Shown here piece after piece: positions 17,789 to 28,676 of a DNA stretch of 64,000 nucleotides. Positions within the stretch are counted from its first letter, which is position 1, and each line of letters begins with the position of its first letter. This stretch comes from Pantoea phytobeneficialis (GTDB taxonomy: Bacteria; Pseudomonadota; Gammaproteobacteria; Enterobacterales; Enterobacteriaceae). The stretch spans positions 62,001 through 126,000 of the forward strand of contig NZ_CP024638.1 in assembly GCF_009728735.1 (NCBI RefSeq). The letters run 5' to 3'. Position numbers and translations under genes: made by a program. Under the pieces are notes generated by a model. That model searched no databases, had not been told where the DNA came from, and saw only the letters and a program-made list of their open reading frames with translations.

Positions 17789-17798
17789 TTAGAGATAA

Positions 17799-18116
17799 TT
17801 GAAAACGATAAAACACTATTTAACACCTGGCGGCAGGGACCTGTACGCTGACTTTTTCAGCAAAATTCGTGATTCAATTGCCAAAGCAAAAATTGCATCC
17901 CGCGTTAACCGAATGGCTACGGGGAACTTTGGTGATCATAAGCCCTGCCGTGAAGGAGTGTGGGAACTCAGAATCGACCAGGGAGCGGGATATCGTGTTT
18001 ATTACAGTATCGTTGATGGCGAAGTCGTACTGTTACTTCTGGCTGGAGACAAACGCACTCAGGATGCAGACATCAATGCAGCAGTCAGCTGTCTGAAAGA
18101 TTATTTATCGAGGTGA
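17799..18116 (+). CDS. Toxin of the HI1419 (RelE/ParE-like addiction killer) family
   Basis: The 105-residue protein has family signatures: AKIASRVNRMATGNFGDHKPCREGVWELRIDQGAGYRVYYS and LLLLAGDKRTQDADI. These correspond to the GNFGDHK, ELRI, GYRVY and GGDK.TQ motifs of the addiction-module killer group with a RelE-type fold, thought to act on translation. The frame begins with TTG at 17799; no better start is visible, so initiation is somewhat uncertain. Placing the toxin before the antitoxin is normal for this HigBA-like class. Confidence 0.85.
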   Translation: MKTIKHYLTPGGRDLYADFFSKIRDSIAKAKIASRVNRMATGNFGDHKPCREGVWELRIDQGAGYRVYYSIVDGEVVLLLLAGDKRTQDADINAAVSCLKDYLSR

Positions 18117-18118
18117 CA

Positions 18119-18427
18119 ATGGTTAAGTCCCGTTTACATGATGACGCAATGGTTGAGATCCTGCGTGACGATCCCTCTTTTGCCCAGGCATACCTACACC
18201 AGGCATTCCTTGATATAGATGAAGAAGGTGGCCAGGAGGCTTTTTTGATGGCACTGCGTCATATTGTTGAGGCCCGAGGGGGTATGGCGACCATCGCAGA
18301 GAAAGCGGGAGTTTCGCGCGAGACACTATACAGAACCCTATCGCCAGCAGGTAATCCAACCTTAAAAACGTTGCGTAGTGTGGTTAATGCAACCGGTTTC
18401 CAATTTTCTCACCTGGCATGTAACTAA
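18119..18427 (+). CDS. Antitoxin of the HI1420 (HigA-like) family
   Basis: This is a 102-residue DNA-binding antitoxin. An N-terminal part (DDAMVEILRDDPSFAQAYLHQAF) that likely covers the toxin is followed by a helix-turn-helix (GGMATIAEKAGVSRETLYRTLSPAGNPTLKTL). The ATG at 18119 is chosen because GAGG lies six bases before it; a GTG at 18113 overlapping the toxin stop is possible. It is translationally linked to the toxin. Confidence 0.87.
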   Translation: MVKSRLHDDAMVEILRDDPSFAQAYLHQAFLDIDEEGGQEAFLMALRHIVEARGGMATIAEKAGVSRETLYRTLSPAGNPTLKTLRSVVNATGFQFSHLACN

Positions 18428-18467
18428 TACCAGATATGGCATGGCGCAATTCCTTGCGCCACTTGTA

Positions 18468-21400
18468 TTACCCTTTAATTAACCGCTGGCGACGCAGCCA
18501 GATCAGTTTATAAGCCGCAGGGATGATAAACAGCGACAACAGCGGCGCGGTGATCATGCCGCCGATCATGGGCGCAGCGATACGGCTCATCACCTCCGAT
18601 CCCGCCCCACTCCCCCACAGAATCGGCAGCAGGCCCGCAATGATCACCGCAACCGTCATCGCTTTCGGCCGTACACGCAGCACCGCCCCCTGATACAACG
18701 CTTTATCCAGCCCTTGCTGCGTGAAGGTGGTCGGGTGAGCCAGCGCAGGATCCGCCTCGATGGCATGGCGCAGATACATCAACATCACCACACCAAATTC
18801 CGCCGCCACCCCGGCCAGCGCAATAAACCCGGTGCCGGTCGCCACCGACAGATGGAATCCCTGCCACCAGAGAAACCAAATGCCGCCCACCAGCGCGAAA
18901 GGCAGGCTCATCAGGATCAGCAGAGCTTCATCAACGCGGCGAAATGCCAGATACAGCAGGATAAAGATAATCATCACCGTCATCGGCACCATCAGTTTCA
19001 GCTTCTTGTTGGCATGTTCCAGCAACTCAAACTGACCGGAGAAGGCGACGCTGGTGCCTGGCTTCAGCGTGACCTGCCCGGCAATCGCGGTTTTAAGATC
19101 CTCCACCACGGAGACCATGTCACGACCACGGGCATCGATGTAGATCCAACTGGCGGGTCGGGCATTCTCAGTTTTCAACATGGTGGGGCCAGTAACCACC
19201 CGGACATCCGCCACATCTCCCAGGGTGATTTGTTGTTTCATCGGGGTGAGGATCGGTAACTGCCGTAGCGCTGCCGGGCTATCGCGGTAACCTTGCGGGT
19301 AGCGCATGTTAATCGGATAACGCGCCACGCCTTCCACCGTTTCACCCACCGTGGTGCCACCAATCGCTGAAGAGACAAATAACTGTACATCGCCCACCGT
19401 CATGCCATAACGTGCCGCTTTTTCCCGATTGATATCCACATCAATGTAACGCCCGCCTTGCAGACGTTCCGCCAGGGCTGACACCACGCCGGGCACGGTT
19501 TTTGCCACCGCTTCAATACGCTGCGCGCTGTCATCGATATCCGCAAGCGACGTGCCGGACACCTTGATGCCTATCGGGCTTTTAATCCCGGTGGAGAGCA
19601 TATCGATGCGATTGCGAATCGGCGGCACCCACAGGTTTGCCAGGCCTGGCAGGCGCACCCTGGCGTCCAGTTCATCGATAATTTTGTCGAGGGTCATGCC
19701 TGGCCGCCACTCGCTTTCCGGTTTCAGTTGAATCGTGGTTTCCACCATCTCCAGCGGTGCCGCATCGGTGGCGGTTTCCGCTTTACCGGTTTTGCCGAAC
19801 ACCGAGGCCACTTCGGGTACGGTTTTGATCAGTTTATCGGTAGTCTGCAACAACGCCGCCGCCTGTCCCGGTGACACGCCCGGCAAGGTCGAAGGCATAT
19901 AGAGCAGATCGCCTTCGTTAATTTTTGGCAGGAATTCCCCCCCTACCTGACTTAGCGGCCACCACACGGTCAGGATTGACAACGCGGCCGCCACTAACGT
20001 CAGCTTCGGCCAGTGCAGCACCTTCAGCAGCAGCGGGTGATACATTTTGATCAATACCCGGTTAAGCGGGTTGCGGGTTTCCGCCGGGATTTTGCCTCTG
20101 ATCCACAGCCCCATCAGAATCGGGATGACGATAATCGCCAGCGCCGCCGCGCCAGCCATCGCATAGGTTTTGGTAAACGCCAGCGGGCCAAACAGCCGCC
20201 CTTCCTGGCCTTCAAGGGTGAAAATCGGGATAAACGACAAGGTAATAATCAGCAGGCTGATAAACAACGCCGGTCCAACTTCGACGGAGGCATCGGTAAT
20301 CACCTTCCAGCGACTTGCGCTGTCGATGGGCGTGTCCGGGTGCTGATGTTGCCACTCTTCAAGCCGTTTGTGGGCGTTTTCAATCATCACAATCGCCGCA
20401 TCCACCATCGCCCCCACCGCAATGGCGATACCGCCCAGCGACATGATGTTGGCATTCAACCCCTGGAAATGCATCACGATAAAGGCGATACACAACCCGA
20501 GCGGCAACGAGATAATCGCCACCAGCGCCGAGCGCACATGCCACAGGAACAACGCGCACACCAGCGCCACCACCAGAAATTCCTCCAGCAACTTGTGGCT
20601 CAGGTTATCGATGGCACGATCGATCAACTGGCTGCGGTCATAGGTGGTCACCACCTCAACCCCGGCGGGCAGGCTGTGTTTCAGGGTAGCGAGTTTTTCA
20701 CGCACCGCACCAATCACCTCACGCGCGTTTTTGCCGGAGCGCAGGATAATCACTCCGCCAGCCACTTCGCCTTCACCGTTAAGTTCAGCGATACCTCGCC
20801 GCATTTCCGGTCCAGTCTGTACCCGCGCCACCTCACCCAGCGTGACCGGCACCCCGTTGGCGGTGGTTTTCAATACGATATGATTGAAGTCGTCCAGGGT
20901 TTTCAGGTAGCCACTGGCCCGCACCATATATTCCGCTTCGGCGATTTCCACCGAGGAACCGCCCGCTTCCTGATTGGAGGCTTCAATCGCCGATTTAACT
21001 TCCGCCAGGCTGATACCGTATTGCGCCAGTTGCACCGGATTGACCTGAATCTGGTACTGCTTCACCACCCCGCCCACCGAGGCAACTTCCGCCACATCCG
21101 GAATGGTTTTCAGTTCGTATTTCAGGAACCAATCCTGCAAGGAACGCAACTCGGCCAGATCGTGCTTACCGCTGTGATCCACCAGCGCATACTCATAAAT
21201 CCAGCCGACACCGGTGGCGTCCGGGCCGATCTCGGAACTGACGCCAGCCGGTAATTTTCCCTGCACCTGGTTCAGGTACTCCAGCACCCGGGATCGCGCC
21301 CAGTACAGGTCGGTACCGTCAGCAAAAATCACATAAACATACGAGTCGCCAAACTGTGAAAAACCGCGCACCGTTTTCGCGCCCGGCACGGACAGCATGG

Positions 21401-21614
21401 TGGTGGTGAGCGGATAAGTGACCTGGTTTTCCACAATCTGCGGTGCCTGGCCGGGATAGCTGGTTTTGATGATCACCTGCACATCAGAAAGATCGGGCAA
21501 GGCATCAACCGGGGTGTTGATGATAGTCCAGCCGCCCCAGAGGCTGAGAAACACCACGCCCATCATCACCAGAAAGCGGTTGGCGACCGAACGTCGGATA
21601 ATCCATTCAATCAT
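18468..21614 (-). CDS. cusA: Copper/silver RND efflux pump CusA
   Basis: This is a 1048-residue heavy-metal RND transporter with twelve membrane segments, two large periplasmic loops, and the family motifs [25 protein letters not shown] split across the first loop and [23 protein letters not shown] in segment 4. It exports Cu(I)/Ag(I) from the periplasm through CusC. The start at 21614 (MIEWIIRRS) is preferred over an upstream ATG because it matches CusA/SilA N-termini and overlaps the cusB stop by eight bases. Confidence 0.95.
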   Translation of the reverse strand: MIEWIIRRSVANRFLVMMGVVFLSLWGGWTIINTPVDALPDLSDVQVIIKTSYPGQAPQIVENQVTYPLTTTMLSVPGAKTVRGFSQFGDSYVYVIFADGTDLYWARSRVLEYLNQVQGKLPAGVSSEIGPDATGVGWIYEYALVDHSGKHDLAELRSLQDWFLKYELKTIPDVAEVASVGGVVKQYQIQVNPVQLAQYGISLAEVKSAIEASNQEAGGSSVEIAEAEYMVRASGYLKTLDDFNHIVLKTTANGVPVTLGEVARVQTGPEMRRGIAELNGEGEVAGGVIILRSGKNAREVIGAVREKLATLKHSLPAGVEVVTTYDRSQLIDRAIDNLSHKLLEEFLVVALVCALFLWHVRSALVAIISLPLGLCIAFIVMHFQGLNANIMSLGGIAIAVGAMVDAAIVMIENAHKRLEEWQHQHPDTPIDSASRWKVITDASVEVGPALFISLLIITLSFIPIFTLEGQEGRLFGPLAFTKTYAMAGAAALAIIVIPILMGLWIRGKIPAETRNPLNRVLIKMYHPLLLKVLHWPKLTLVAAALSILTVWWPLSQVGGEFLPKINEGDLLYMPSTLPGVSPGQAAALLQTTDKLIKTVPEVASVFGKTGKAETATDAAPLEMVETTIQLKPESEWRPGMTLDKIIDELDARVRLPGLANLWVPPIRNRIDMLSTGIKSPIGIKVSGTSLADIDDSAQRIEAVAKTVPGVVSALAERLQGGRYIDVDINREKAARYGMTVGDVQLFVSSAIGGTTVGETVEGVARYPINMRYPQGYRDSPAALRQLPILTPMKQQITLGDVADVRVVTGPTMLKTENARPASWIYIDARGRDMVSVVEDLKTAIAGQVTLKPGTSVAFSGQFELLEHANKKLKLMVPMTVMIIFILLYLAFRRVDEALLILMSLPFALVGGIWFLWWQGFHLSVATGTGFIALAGVAAEFGVVMLMYLRHAIEADPALAHPTTFTQQGLDKALYQGAVLRVRPKAMTVAVIIAGLLPILWGSGAGSEVMSRIAAPMIGGMITAPLLSLFIIPAAYKLIWLRRQRLIKG

Positions 21615-22842
21615 GGTCGTGCTCCGCCTGACGCATCCGCGCCAACGCTCCGCTGATATTGGCTTCCGAGTCAATCAGGAAGAGTCCGTTGGCCACAATG
21701 GATTCCCCTTCCTGCAACCCGTCAGCAATGCCGGTTTGTTGCGATGTGGCCTGCAACACGCGAATGGCTTTCGGCACAAAGCGCCCCGCGTGATCCACGG
21801 TAATCACGCGCTGTTCATCACCGGTATCGATCACCGCCTGGGACGGGATCAGCAACATCTCGTCGCTTTGGCTTTGCAGTTGCAAAAACGCATTCATGCC
21901 GGGTTTCAGCAATTCATCACGGTTATCCACTTGCAGGCGCACCTGAAGCGTGCGCGTGGTCTGATCAACACTCGGCAAAAGGGTCCATTTTTCGATCCTG
22001 AACGAGTGGTTCGGATAGGCCGGCACCGACACGGCAAACCGGGAATGGTCGTTCAGCAATCCGGCGACCGCTTCCGGCACCGCCGCGCTGATCCATACCG
22101 GGTCCATGCCCTGAATCTGTGCGACCACCTTGTCTTTCGAAATGTTCATGCCGCTGCGCAGATCAAAGGCGGTAATCACGCCATCAATCGGCGCTTTGAT
22201 GGTGAAACGGGTCTGAATGCTGCGCGAGGTGCGTAAACGCTGGATATCTTCTTCCGGCATTCCCGCCAGACGCAAACGCTCCAGAATTCCTTTCACCTGG
22301 GTTGTCGACCCACCGCTACTGGACAGCAACAAATATTCGCTCTGCGCCGTGACCCATTCAGGAATAGTAATATCGATCAGCGGTGTGCCTTTTGGCACCT
22401 TATCGCCAAGGGTGAGCGGGTATACCTTCTCCACAAACCCATCGGCGCGCGCCTGAACAATCACAAACTGATAATCGTTAAAACTGACGTTGGCCGGAAG
22501 GGTACGGCTATATTGCAGGCGACCTTTGCTGACTTGTACCGTCTTCATGCCAAGGTTCTGCACCTGCACCGGATCAATACGGATACCGTTGCTGTTTGCC
22601 GCGTCGCCCTCATCGGCGTATTTCGGCACCAGGTCCATATCCATAAAGGGAGACTTACCCGGCTTGTCGAATTTCGTATCGGGTTTCATCGGGTCATACC
22701 AGAATAAAACTTTGCGCTCTGCTGTGGGAGAAACGGCTTTTTCGCTGGTGGTAAAATAAGGGAAAGCTGCTGCCACGATCAGCCCGCCGATTATCAAACC
22801 ACCGAGAGCCACAGCAGCATATTTATAGGTTAACGATGCCAT
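21607..22842 (-). CDS. cusB: Efflux periplasmic adaptor CusB
   Basis: The 411-residue membrane-fusion protein links CusA to CusC. The N-terminus has one membrane anchor, followed by the metal-binding heavy-metal pattern [29 protein letters not shown], whose Met residues accept Cu/Ag from CusF. Lipoyl/barrel-sandwich halves lie near [16 protein letters not shown] and [14 protein letters not shown]. It is the third gene of cusCFBA. Confidence 0.95.
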   Translation of the reverse strand: MASLTYKYAAVALGGLIIGGLIVAAAFPYFTTSEKAVSPTAERKVLFWYDPMKPDTKFDKPGKSPFMDMDLVPKYADEGDAANSNGIRIDPVQVQNLGMKTVQVSKGRLQYSRTLPANVSFNDYQFVIVQARADGFVEKVYPLTLGDKVPKGTPLIDITIPEWVTAQSEYLLLSSSGGSTTQVKGILERLRLAGMPEEDIQRLRTSRSIQTRFTIKAPIDGVITAFDLRSGMNISKDKVVAQIQGMDPVWISAAVPEAVAGLLNDHSRFAVSVPAYPNHSFRIEKWTLLPSVDQTTRTLQVRLQVDNRDELLKPGMNAFLQLQSQSDEMLLIPSQAVIDTGDEQRVITVDHAGRFVPKAIRVLQATSQQTGIADGLQEGESIVANGLFLIDSEANISGALARMRQAEHDHD

Positions 22843-22887
22843 GATGTGATTATTCCGTTGTCCGTAGCGGCTCGATATTTAAACCCC

Positions 22888-22909
22888 GCGCGATAAATCG
22901 CGCCGCTAC
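22888..22909. repeat. REP-like palindrome between cusF and cusB
   Basis: One exact copy of the REP-like unit is present, with a degenerate inverted partner (CGTAGCGGCTCGATATTT) at 22863-22880. It lies inside the cus operon and could form a hairpin in the transcript that protects or attenuates it. Confidence 0.7.
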
Positions 22910-22917
22910 GGAGGGTG

Positions 22918-23241
22918 TTATCCAATATTGATGCTCTGCAACAGCGAAATATTCCCCTGCTGAATAAACGAGAAGCTGACCGGGCTACCCACCTTTAAGG
23001 CATTGATGCTGTCGTCCTGAGTGGTAAAGGTAAAGCGCATGGTCATGGCAGGCCAGCCAAGTGCCGGGATCTCTTCATGAGCGATGGTGATTTTTTTATT
23101 CACCAGATCAATCTGTTTGACCACGCCGCTGGCGTTAATGACCTGCTGCGCTATGGCGGCGTGCTGCTCACTCGCCTGCACACCGGGCAGCAGCATTAAC
23201 GGGAAAATACTGAATAAAGCAACGTTAATAAACTTACGCAT
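22918..23241 (-). CDS. cusF: Periplasmic copper/silver chaperone CusF
   Basis: The 107-residue protein has a signal peptide (ending near GVQAS). The mature OB-fold carries the metal site of CusF: His in IAHEEIPALGW, the Trp that caps the metal, and the two Met in PAMTMRF. It delivers Cu(I)/Ag(I) to CusB. It lies between cusC and cusB as in E. coli. Confidence 0.94.
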   Translation of the reverse strand: MRKFINVALFSIFPLMLLPGVQASEQHAAIAQQVINASGVVKQIDLVNKKITIAHEEIPALGWPAMTMRFTFTTQDDSINALKVGSPVSFSFIQQGNISLLQSINIG

Positions 23242-23273
23242 AATATTGACTCCTGATGATATGAATTAAAAAG

Positions 23274-24656
23274 TTATTCTGTCCAGCCGCCGCCCAGGGC
23301 GTTAAACAGGTTGATTTCATTTACCTGGCGGGAATATTGCAAATCCAGCAGGGTTTGTCGGGTGGAAAATAACGAACGTTGTGCATCCAGCACCTCGATA
23401 TAACTCACTGCTCCGCTGGAATATAATCCACGCGCCCGTTGCAAAGTTATTTCCAGCGAGGACAGGTAGCGCTGCTGCGCCGCCATTTGTTTTTCGAGGC
23501 TGTCGCGCAATGCCAGGGCATCGGCCACTTGCTTAAACGCGGTTTGAATTTTTTGCTGGTAATTCACCACCGATTGTTGCTGACGCACATCCGCAACGGC
23601 CAGGTTGGCCTGATTACGTCCGGCGTTAAAAATCGGCACCTCAATTTTTGGGATAAAATTCCACATCCCACTGCCAGCGGAGAACAGATTGGTCAAATCC
23701 GTACTGCTGGTGGAAAGCTCGCTGGTCAGGCTAATCGACGGGTAGAATGCCGCTCTGGCCGCGCCGATATTGGCGTGAGCCGCCATCAACTGGTGTTCGG
23801 CTTCCATCAGATCCGGGCGCTGGCGCAGGATCTCGGAGGAAAGATGCGCAGGAAGCGTTACCGGATGAAGTTCGGTTGTGCCGGGCGGCATGGCTGGCAG
23901 GTTTTGTCCACTGCCCAACACCAGTTGCAACGCCGTCTTCGCCTGCGCCAGTTGTCCTTCGCGCGCAGCCATCTCCGCCCAGGTGCTTTCAATCAAACCA
24001 CGCGCCTGCTCCACTGCCAGGACGCTGCTACTCCCGGTCATCAGCTGTTGTTCAACTAACGCATAAGATTGCTGATAATTTTGCAGCGTCTCGCGCGCGA
24101 TATTCAGTTGTTCGTCAGCCAGTTGCAGGCTGAAATAATTCTGAGCAACGGTGGCTACCAACAGGATATGGACCGCACGCTGCGCTTCCTGGCTGGCAAG
24201 GAAGTTTTGCCGATCGGCTTCGCTGAGGTTTTTCAGCTTACCGAACAAATCCAGCTCAAAACTCAGGTCAATCCCGGCCTGATATTGCCTTTCCGTGACA
24301 CTGTCACCTTTTATGCCTCCGCTGTAACTCGCCTGCGATGCGCCATTCAGCTGCGGGTAGCGATCGGCATCGGTGATCCGATACTGCGCGCGCGCCTCCT
24401 GCACTTTCAGGGTCGCCATGCGCAGATCGCGGTTATTGCGCAGCGCTTCATCAATCAAACGCTGGATCTGCGGGTCAGAAAAAAAGGTGCGCCAACCGCT
24501 ATCCTGATAACCACGGTTCTGTGGCACCAGGCTGTTGCCTGACAGCGAAAATTGTTGCGGGATCGGCAGTTCAGGTGCCTGATACTCCGGTGCCAGCGAG
24601 ACACAGCCCGCCAGTAACAAGGTCGCGGCCACAACGGTCAGTTTCAATTTGTCCAT
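23274..24656 (-). CDS. cusC: Outer-membrane efflux channel CusC
   Basis: The 460-residue TolC-like lipoprotein has a lipobox LLLAGC near residue 17. The mature part has the NodT-family opening APEYQAPELPIP and two repeats of paired coiled coils, with family motifs DAERYPQ-like (DADRYPQLNG), RPDLMEAEHQLMAAHANIGAARAAFYPSI and the closing LLDLQYSRQVNEINLFNALGGGW. The start at 24656 (MDKLKL) is chosen since it directly precedes the lipoprotein signal. Confidence 0.93.
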   Translation of the reverse strand: MDKLKLTVVAATLLLAGCVSLAPEYQAPELPIPQQFSLSGNSLVPQNRGYQDSGWRTFFSDPQIQRLIDEALRNNRDLRMATLKVQEARAQYRITDADRYPQLNGASQASYSGGIKGDSVTERQYQAGIDLSFELDLFGKLKNLSEADRQNFLASQEAQRAVHILLVATVAQNYFSLQLADEQLNIARETLQNYQQSYALVEQQLMTGSSSVLAVEQARGLIESTWAEMAAREGQLAQAKTALQLVLGSGQNLPAMPPGTTELHPVTLPAHLSSEILRQRPDLMEAEHQLMAAHANIGAARAAFYPSISLTSELSTSSTDLTNLFSAGSGMWNFIPKIEVPIFNAGRNQANLAVADVRQQQSVVNYQQKIQTAFKQVADALALRDSLEKQMAAQQRYLSSLEITLQRARGLYSSGAVSYIEVLDAQRSLFSTRQTLLDLQYSRQVNEINLFNALGGGWTE

Positions 24657-24747
24657 GATGTTTTCATCCGCCGCGCCGCGACGAATACCTGCAAGATATA
24701 ATGGCGGCCACTGTAACCGGCTGACTCTGTTGGCAGGGTGACAGGTG

Positions 24748-24767
24748 AATGACAAAGCTGTCATTTT
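24748..24767. promoter_or_regulatory. CusR box between cusC and cusR
   Basis: AATGACAAAGCTGTCATTTT is a near-perfect palindrome matching the known CusR site pattern AATGACAA-N2-TTGTCATTTT. It lies 92 bases before cusC and 73 before cusR, so one site probably controls both directions. Confidence 0.85.
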
Positions 24768-24839
24768 CAGATGAAGTCGTTGATATCGCCCTTTGGCCGC
24801 TTAGAATGACATTCGATGAGTCGGGAGCGCGGTGAGAAG

Positions 24840-25523
24840 ATGAAAATACTTATTGTCGAAGACGAAGTGAAAACCGGGGAATATCTCAGCAAGGGGCTGA
24901 CCGAGGCAGGTTTTGTGGTGGATCGCAGCGACAACGGCCTCACCGGTTATCATCTGGCGATGACTGCCGATTACGACCTGATCGTACTGGATATTATGCT
25001 GCCGGACGTGAACGGCTGGGATATTGTGCGCATGCTGCGTGCCGCCAATAAAGGCATGCCGATTCTGTTGCTGACCGCGCTCGGTACCATTGAGCATCGG
25101 GTGAAGGGGCTGGAGTTGGGGGCTGATGATTATCTGGTGAAACCTTTTGCCTTCGCCGAATTACTGGCACGGGTCAGAACCCTGCTGCGGCGCGGCGCTA
25201 ACATCATTCCTGAAAGCCAGTTTCAGGTGGCTGACCTCACGTTGGATCTGGTTTCCCGTAAGGTATACCGGGGCAGTAACCGCATCACTCTCACCAGCAA
25301 GGAGTTCACATTGCTGGAGTTTTTTATTCGCCATCGTGGCGAAGTGCTGCCGCGCTCGCTGATTGCCTCGCAGGTGTGGGATATGAATTTTGACAGCGAT
25401 ACCAATGCTATCGATGTCGCGGTTAAGCGGCTGCGGGCGAAGATCGATAACGATTTCACCCCGAAACTGATCCAGACCGTGCGCGGTGTTGGCTATGTCC
25501 TTGAGGTGCCCGATGAGGATTAA
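24840..25523 (+). CDS. cusR: Copper response regulator CusR
   Basis: The 227-residue OmpR-family regulator has a receiver domain with [16 protein letters not shown], phospho-acceptor Asp in [13 protein letters not shown], the Thr in [12 protein letters not shown] and Lys in YLVKPFAF, then a winged-helix output domain ending VRGVGYVLE. The start at 24840 is preferred over 24816 since it begins with the conserved MKILIVEDE. It activates cusCFBA and itself through the box at 24748. Confidence 0.94.
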   Translation: MKILIVEDEVKTGEYLSKGLTEAGFVVDRSDNGLTGYHLAMTADYDLIVLDIMLPDVNGWDIVRMLRAANKGMPILLLTALGTIEHRVKGLELGADDYLVKPFAFAELLARVRTLLRRGANIIPESQFQVADLTLDLVSRKVYRGSNRITLTSKEFTLLEFFIRHRGEVLPRSLIASQVWDMNFDSDTNAIDVAVKRLRAKIDNDFTPKLIQTVRGVGYVLEVPDED

Positions 25524-26952
25524 CCGCTTGCGCCGCCCGCTGTCGCTTGAGTTTCGACTGACCTTTTTTATCAGCCTCACCACCATCATCGCCTTTGCCG
25601 CTTCGGCCTGGATTATGTTGCATTCGGTGCAGCATCATTTCGCCGAACAGGACGACAACAATCTGCGCCAAATCAGCACGACCCTGTCCACCATCCTCAA
25701 TAATCCGGACGAATCGGAACAACAGAAAGTCGATAAAATCAGCATCACTCTGAACAGCTATCGCTATATTTCGGTGTTGTTGCTCACCGCGGAAAATCAG
25801 GTTCTGTTCCGCTCGCCAGATGGCCCGGAGTTGATGCCGGTGGTGCACGATCCCGCATTTCGTCAAAAGCTGGCGTCCGGCGAGGTTTTTCTCTGGTCGG
25901 ATGGCATGGCTGCACACTCGATGCGCAGCGCCAGCTATCGGATTATCGCTTCATCGATTGCGCCGGGTAATGACCGGTTGTTGATTGCACTGTCGATCGA
26001 TTTTCATCTGCACTATCTCGATGCGCTGAAACATAACTTGCTGATTATCGCTTCGCTGATCAGCCTGCTGATCATCTTTATTGTGCTGTTTGCGGTGCAT
26101 CGCGGTTATCAGCCACTGCGTAATGTCAGCGGGCGGATTAAGAACATCACCTCAAAAAATCTCGATGTCCGGCTGGAACCGAAAAGCGTGCCGATTGAGC
26201 TGGAGCAACTGGTGATCTCCTTCAATCATATGATCGCGCGTATTGAAGATGTGTTCACGCGTCAGGCCAATTTCTCCGCCGATATCGCCCATGAAATCAG
26301 AACCCCGATCACCAATTTAGTCACCCAGACGGAGATTGCGTTAAGCCAGCCACGAAGCGTGAAGGAGCTGGAGGATGTGCTTTACTCCAGCCTTGAGGAG
26401 TATAACCGCATGGCAAAAATGGTCAGTGACATGCTGTTCCTCGCCCAGGCAGACAATAATCAGCTGATGCCAGAACGTATCGCCCTGGATCTGCGTAGTG
26501 AAGTCATACGGGTGTTTGAGTTTTTCGAGGCCTGGGCAGAAGAACGCGAGGTGCAGTTAACGCTGGAAGGGGAAAGCGCCGTGGTGGAGGGTGACCCGTT
26601 GATGCTGCGCCGGGTGATCAATAATCTGCTTTCCAACGCCATTCGCCATACGCCTGCCGGTCAAGCCGTTACCGTCCAGCTCCAGCCGCGCGGGAATCAG
26701 GTGGAGATGGTGGTTGCCAACCCTGGCGTTCCGATTGCGCCAGAGCATTTGCCACGACTTTTTGATCGTTTCTACCGCGTTGATCCTTCACGCCAACGAA
26801 AAGGCGAAGGCAGCGGTATCGGTCTGGCGATTGTAAAATCGATTGTCACCGCCCATCAGGGGGAAATCAGCGTGGTGTCCGATGCCGTTACCACCCGATT
26901 TACTTTGCTGCTGCCGGGAATTAACGTTAAAAATGCGCCGTCGCGACTTTAA
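25513..26952 (+). CDS. cusS: Copper-sensing histidine kinase CusS
   Basis: The 479-residue sensor kinase has two membrane segments (about residues 15-37 and 165-190) flanking a periplasmic metal-sensing domain, HAMP linker ([16 protein letters not shown]), phospho-accepting His in [17 protein letters not shown] box [12 protein letters not shown], and the G boxes [11 protein letters not shown] and [15 protein letters not shown]. The start ATG at 25513 overlaps the last codons of cusR, matching the usual coupling. Confidence 0.94.
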   Translation: MRINRLRRPLSLEFRLTFFISLTTIIAFAASAWIMLHSVQHHFAEQDDNNLRQISTTLSTILNNPDESEQQKVDKISITLNSYRYISVLLLTAENQVLFRSPDGPELMPVVHDPAFRQKLASGEVFLWSDGMAAHSMRSASYRIIASSIAPGNDRLLIALSIDFHLHYLDALKHNLLIIASLISLLIIFIVLFAVHRGYQPLRNVSGRIKNITSKNLDVRLEPKSVPIELEQLVISFNHMIARIEDVFTRQANFSADIAHEIRTPITNLVTQTEIALSQPRSVKELEDVLYSSLEEYNRMAKMVSDMLFLAQADNNQLMPERIALDLRSEVIRVFEFFEAWAEEREVQLTLEGESAVVEGDPLMLRRVINNLLSNAIRHTPAGQAVTVQLQPRGNQVEMVVANPGVPIAPEHLPRLFDRFYRVDPSRQRKGEGSGIGLAIVKSIVTAHQGEISVVSDAVTTRFTLLLPGINVKNAPSRL

Positions 26953-27319
26953 TAATTCATCCCTGACAAATCACAAGTTCCTAATAAAGAAACACGATTG
27001 TTCTGACAAAACAACCCATCCTGATCCGACCGCACATTTTGTATGTCTGTCACAAAAAATAAATAAATAATTTCCTTAATACCGGAGCAAATGTTGTCAT
27101 TGTTACCAGGTTGGCTTTAGAATCGCTTCATCACTTGCCGTTCAATGCACAGAAAAAGTTATAAGTACCGTGCAATCTGCTTTATTCTAAGCCAGAGTTG
27201 TGCTGTACTTCTCTGCACAGAAATGTAAGGGTCAAATGTTCTACCTATAATTGCGCAGTACAAAATCAAACAAAGCTTAATTTATTCGTTCAATGACACA
27301 GAATTTTTGGGAGAAGTCG
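26953..27319. other. Regulatory gap between cusS and hns
   Basis: The stretch is AT-rich and non-coding and should contain the hns promoter. No hairpin with a T run is seen behind cusS; the region has several TATAAT-like hexamers but none can be singled out. Confidence 0.4.
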
Positions 27320-27721
27320 ATGAGTGATTCACTTAAGGCGTTTAATAATATTCGTACCCTGCGTGCTCAGGCGCGTGAAGTTCATCTGGCAGAACTGGAA
27401 GATATGCTGGAGAAGCTCACTATTGTGGTTGCCGAGCGTCGTGAAGAGAACCACGCAGAAGAAACAGCGGTGCGTGCGAAGGCAGAAAAGCTGGCTAAAT
27501 ACCGTGATTTGTTGCTGGGCGATGGCATCGATCCCACCGAATTATTAGATGCATTGCAGGCCGCCGGTAAACAGCGTACCAAACGCGCTCCTCGTCCGGC
27601 GAAGTATAAATATACCGATGAAGACGGGCAGGAAAAAAACTGGACCGGTCAGGGCCGCACACCTGCGGTGATTAAAGCGGCGATTGCCAGCGGTAAATCG
27701 CTTAATGATTTCTTAATCTAA
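27320..27721 (+). CDS. hns: H-NS-family nucleoid protein
   Basis: The 133-residue protein begins like H-NS ([30 protein letters not shown]), has a coiled-coil oligomerisation domain up to about residue 80, a linker, and a DNA-binding domain with [20 protein letters not shown]; the QGR minor-groove hook is at 111-113. It silences AT-rich DNA. Plasmid-borne copies can keep silencing balanced when foreign AT-rich genes arrive; the AT-rich islets in this window are natural targets. The start at 27320 fits family N-termini; an upstream start at 27293 adds nine unlike residues. Confidence 0.92.
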   Translation: MSDSLKAFNNIRTLRAQAREVHLAELEDMLEKLTIVVAERREENHAEETAVRAKAEKLAKYRDLLLGDGIDPTELLDALQAAGKQRTKRAPRPAKYKYTDEDGQEKNWTGQGRTPAVIKAAIASGKSLNDFLI

Positions 27722-27735
27722 ATCCTGTACTGAAC

Positions 27736-27800
27736 GTAGCGGCGCGATTTATCGCGCTCTTTTTTGCTAACACACCTTGCGCGATAAATCGTGCCGCTAC
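27736..27800. repeat. REP-like palindrome pair, inverted, after hns
   Basis: Copies lie at 27736-27757 and 27779-27800 (one mismatch) in opposite orientation, with a T run between, so the first copy could also terminate hns transcription. Confidence 0.75.
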
Positions 27801-27899
27801 GGAATGTGCCAGAAGTTATTCGGATTATTACCGGCTTTACTCGCGAGGATGCGCATTGTAATGTTTGGGTTAAAACATAATAATAGTCGGTGACTTTCT

Positions 27900-28676
27900 A
27901 TGCATGCTTTGCTGACATCGCTAAGATTCCCCTCACCTTTTGACCAGGTTAAATCATTTAGCCCATTTCAGGCCGATATCATTAAAACCATTGCCCTGAT
28001 GGCGATGCTGGCTGATCACATCAATACCATTTTATTAAATAGTCACAACGCCCTTCTTACGGCTCTTGGTCATAGCGCTTTTCCTTTATTTACCCTTATC
28101 TGGGCCGCCAACCTGCCCGATGATGCTGCACGGCTGCGTCAGCGCGCCAAACGGCTCTGGATGTGGGCGATAGCCACCCAACCGCTGTTCTGGCTGGCTT
28201 TTATGATGAAAGGTCAGTCATGGCTGGCACTTAACATCCTGTTCGCCTATGCCGGTTGTACGCAACTGCTGAGCTGGTTTGCACGATGGGGTGTCAATGG
28301 TGCGATGGCAGGGCTGGCGGTGCTTCTGCTGCTGGCATGGCCCTTGACACCTGCCAGCTACGGCATTCCCGGCATCGTATTTTGTTTGCTGTGTATGGCC
28401 GCCAGATGCATCAGTGCTGTCGCGGAAAGTCGCTTGTTTCTGCTGCTGGTGTGCGCGGCGTTGACATGGCTGAGTTTGCCCGGTCACGGCTTTCAAGACA
28501 CCCTTGTTTACGATTTACTGCCAGGGCTGGTGCTACCACTGCTGATTATTGCCGCAGTCGCTGCGCTGCCGCATATCTCAGTGGCTCGCCTCTGGCCCCG
28601 GCGTTTTTTCTATCATGCCTATGCCGGACATCTCACCCTGCTTGGCGTGCTGGCGGTAATGCCGGTGCGCCTTTAG
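27900..28676 (+). CDS. TraX-family membrane protein (pilin acetylase-like)
   Basis: The 258-residue polytopic membrane protein has about seven or eight hydrophobic segments. The start of the domain (DIIKTIALMAMLADHINTILL) and WAANLPDDAARLRQRAKRLWMWAI match the TraX family, whose founding member acetylates F pilin; chromosomal relatives act as membrane acyltransferases on other substrates. No other conjugative pilus gene is visible in this window, so the substrate here is open. Its end overlaps by four bases the oppositely directed phosphoesterase gene. Confidence 0.8.
   Translation: MHALLTSLRFPSPFDQVKSFSPFQADIIKTIALMAMLADHINTILLNSHNALLTALGHSAFPLFTLIWAANLPDDAARLRQRAKRLWMWAIATQPLFWLAFMMKGQSWLALNILFAYAGCTQLLSWFARWGVNGAMAGLAVLLLLAWPLTPASYGIPGIVFCLLCMAARCISAVAESRLFLLLVCAALTWLSLPGHGFQDTLVYDLLPGLVLPLLIIAAVAALPHISVARLWPRRFFYHAYAGHLTLLGVLAVMPVRL

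Noticed and set aside
18435-18467. GGCGCAA/TTGCGCC hairpin between the antitoxin and cusA stops
   Set aside because: It has a good stem but no T run; it may be a weak bidirectional stop and was not called.
20013-21254. Plus-strand frame of 413 codons opposite cusA, His/Gln/Arg-rich
   Set aside because: Shadow of cusA; its composition is typical of antisense translation.
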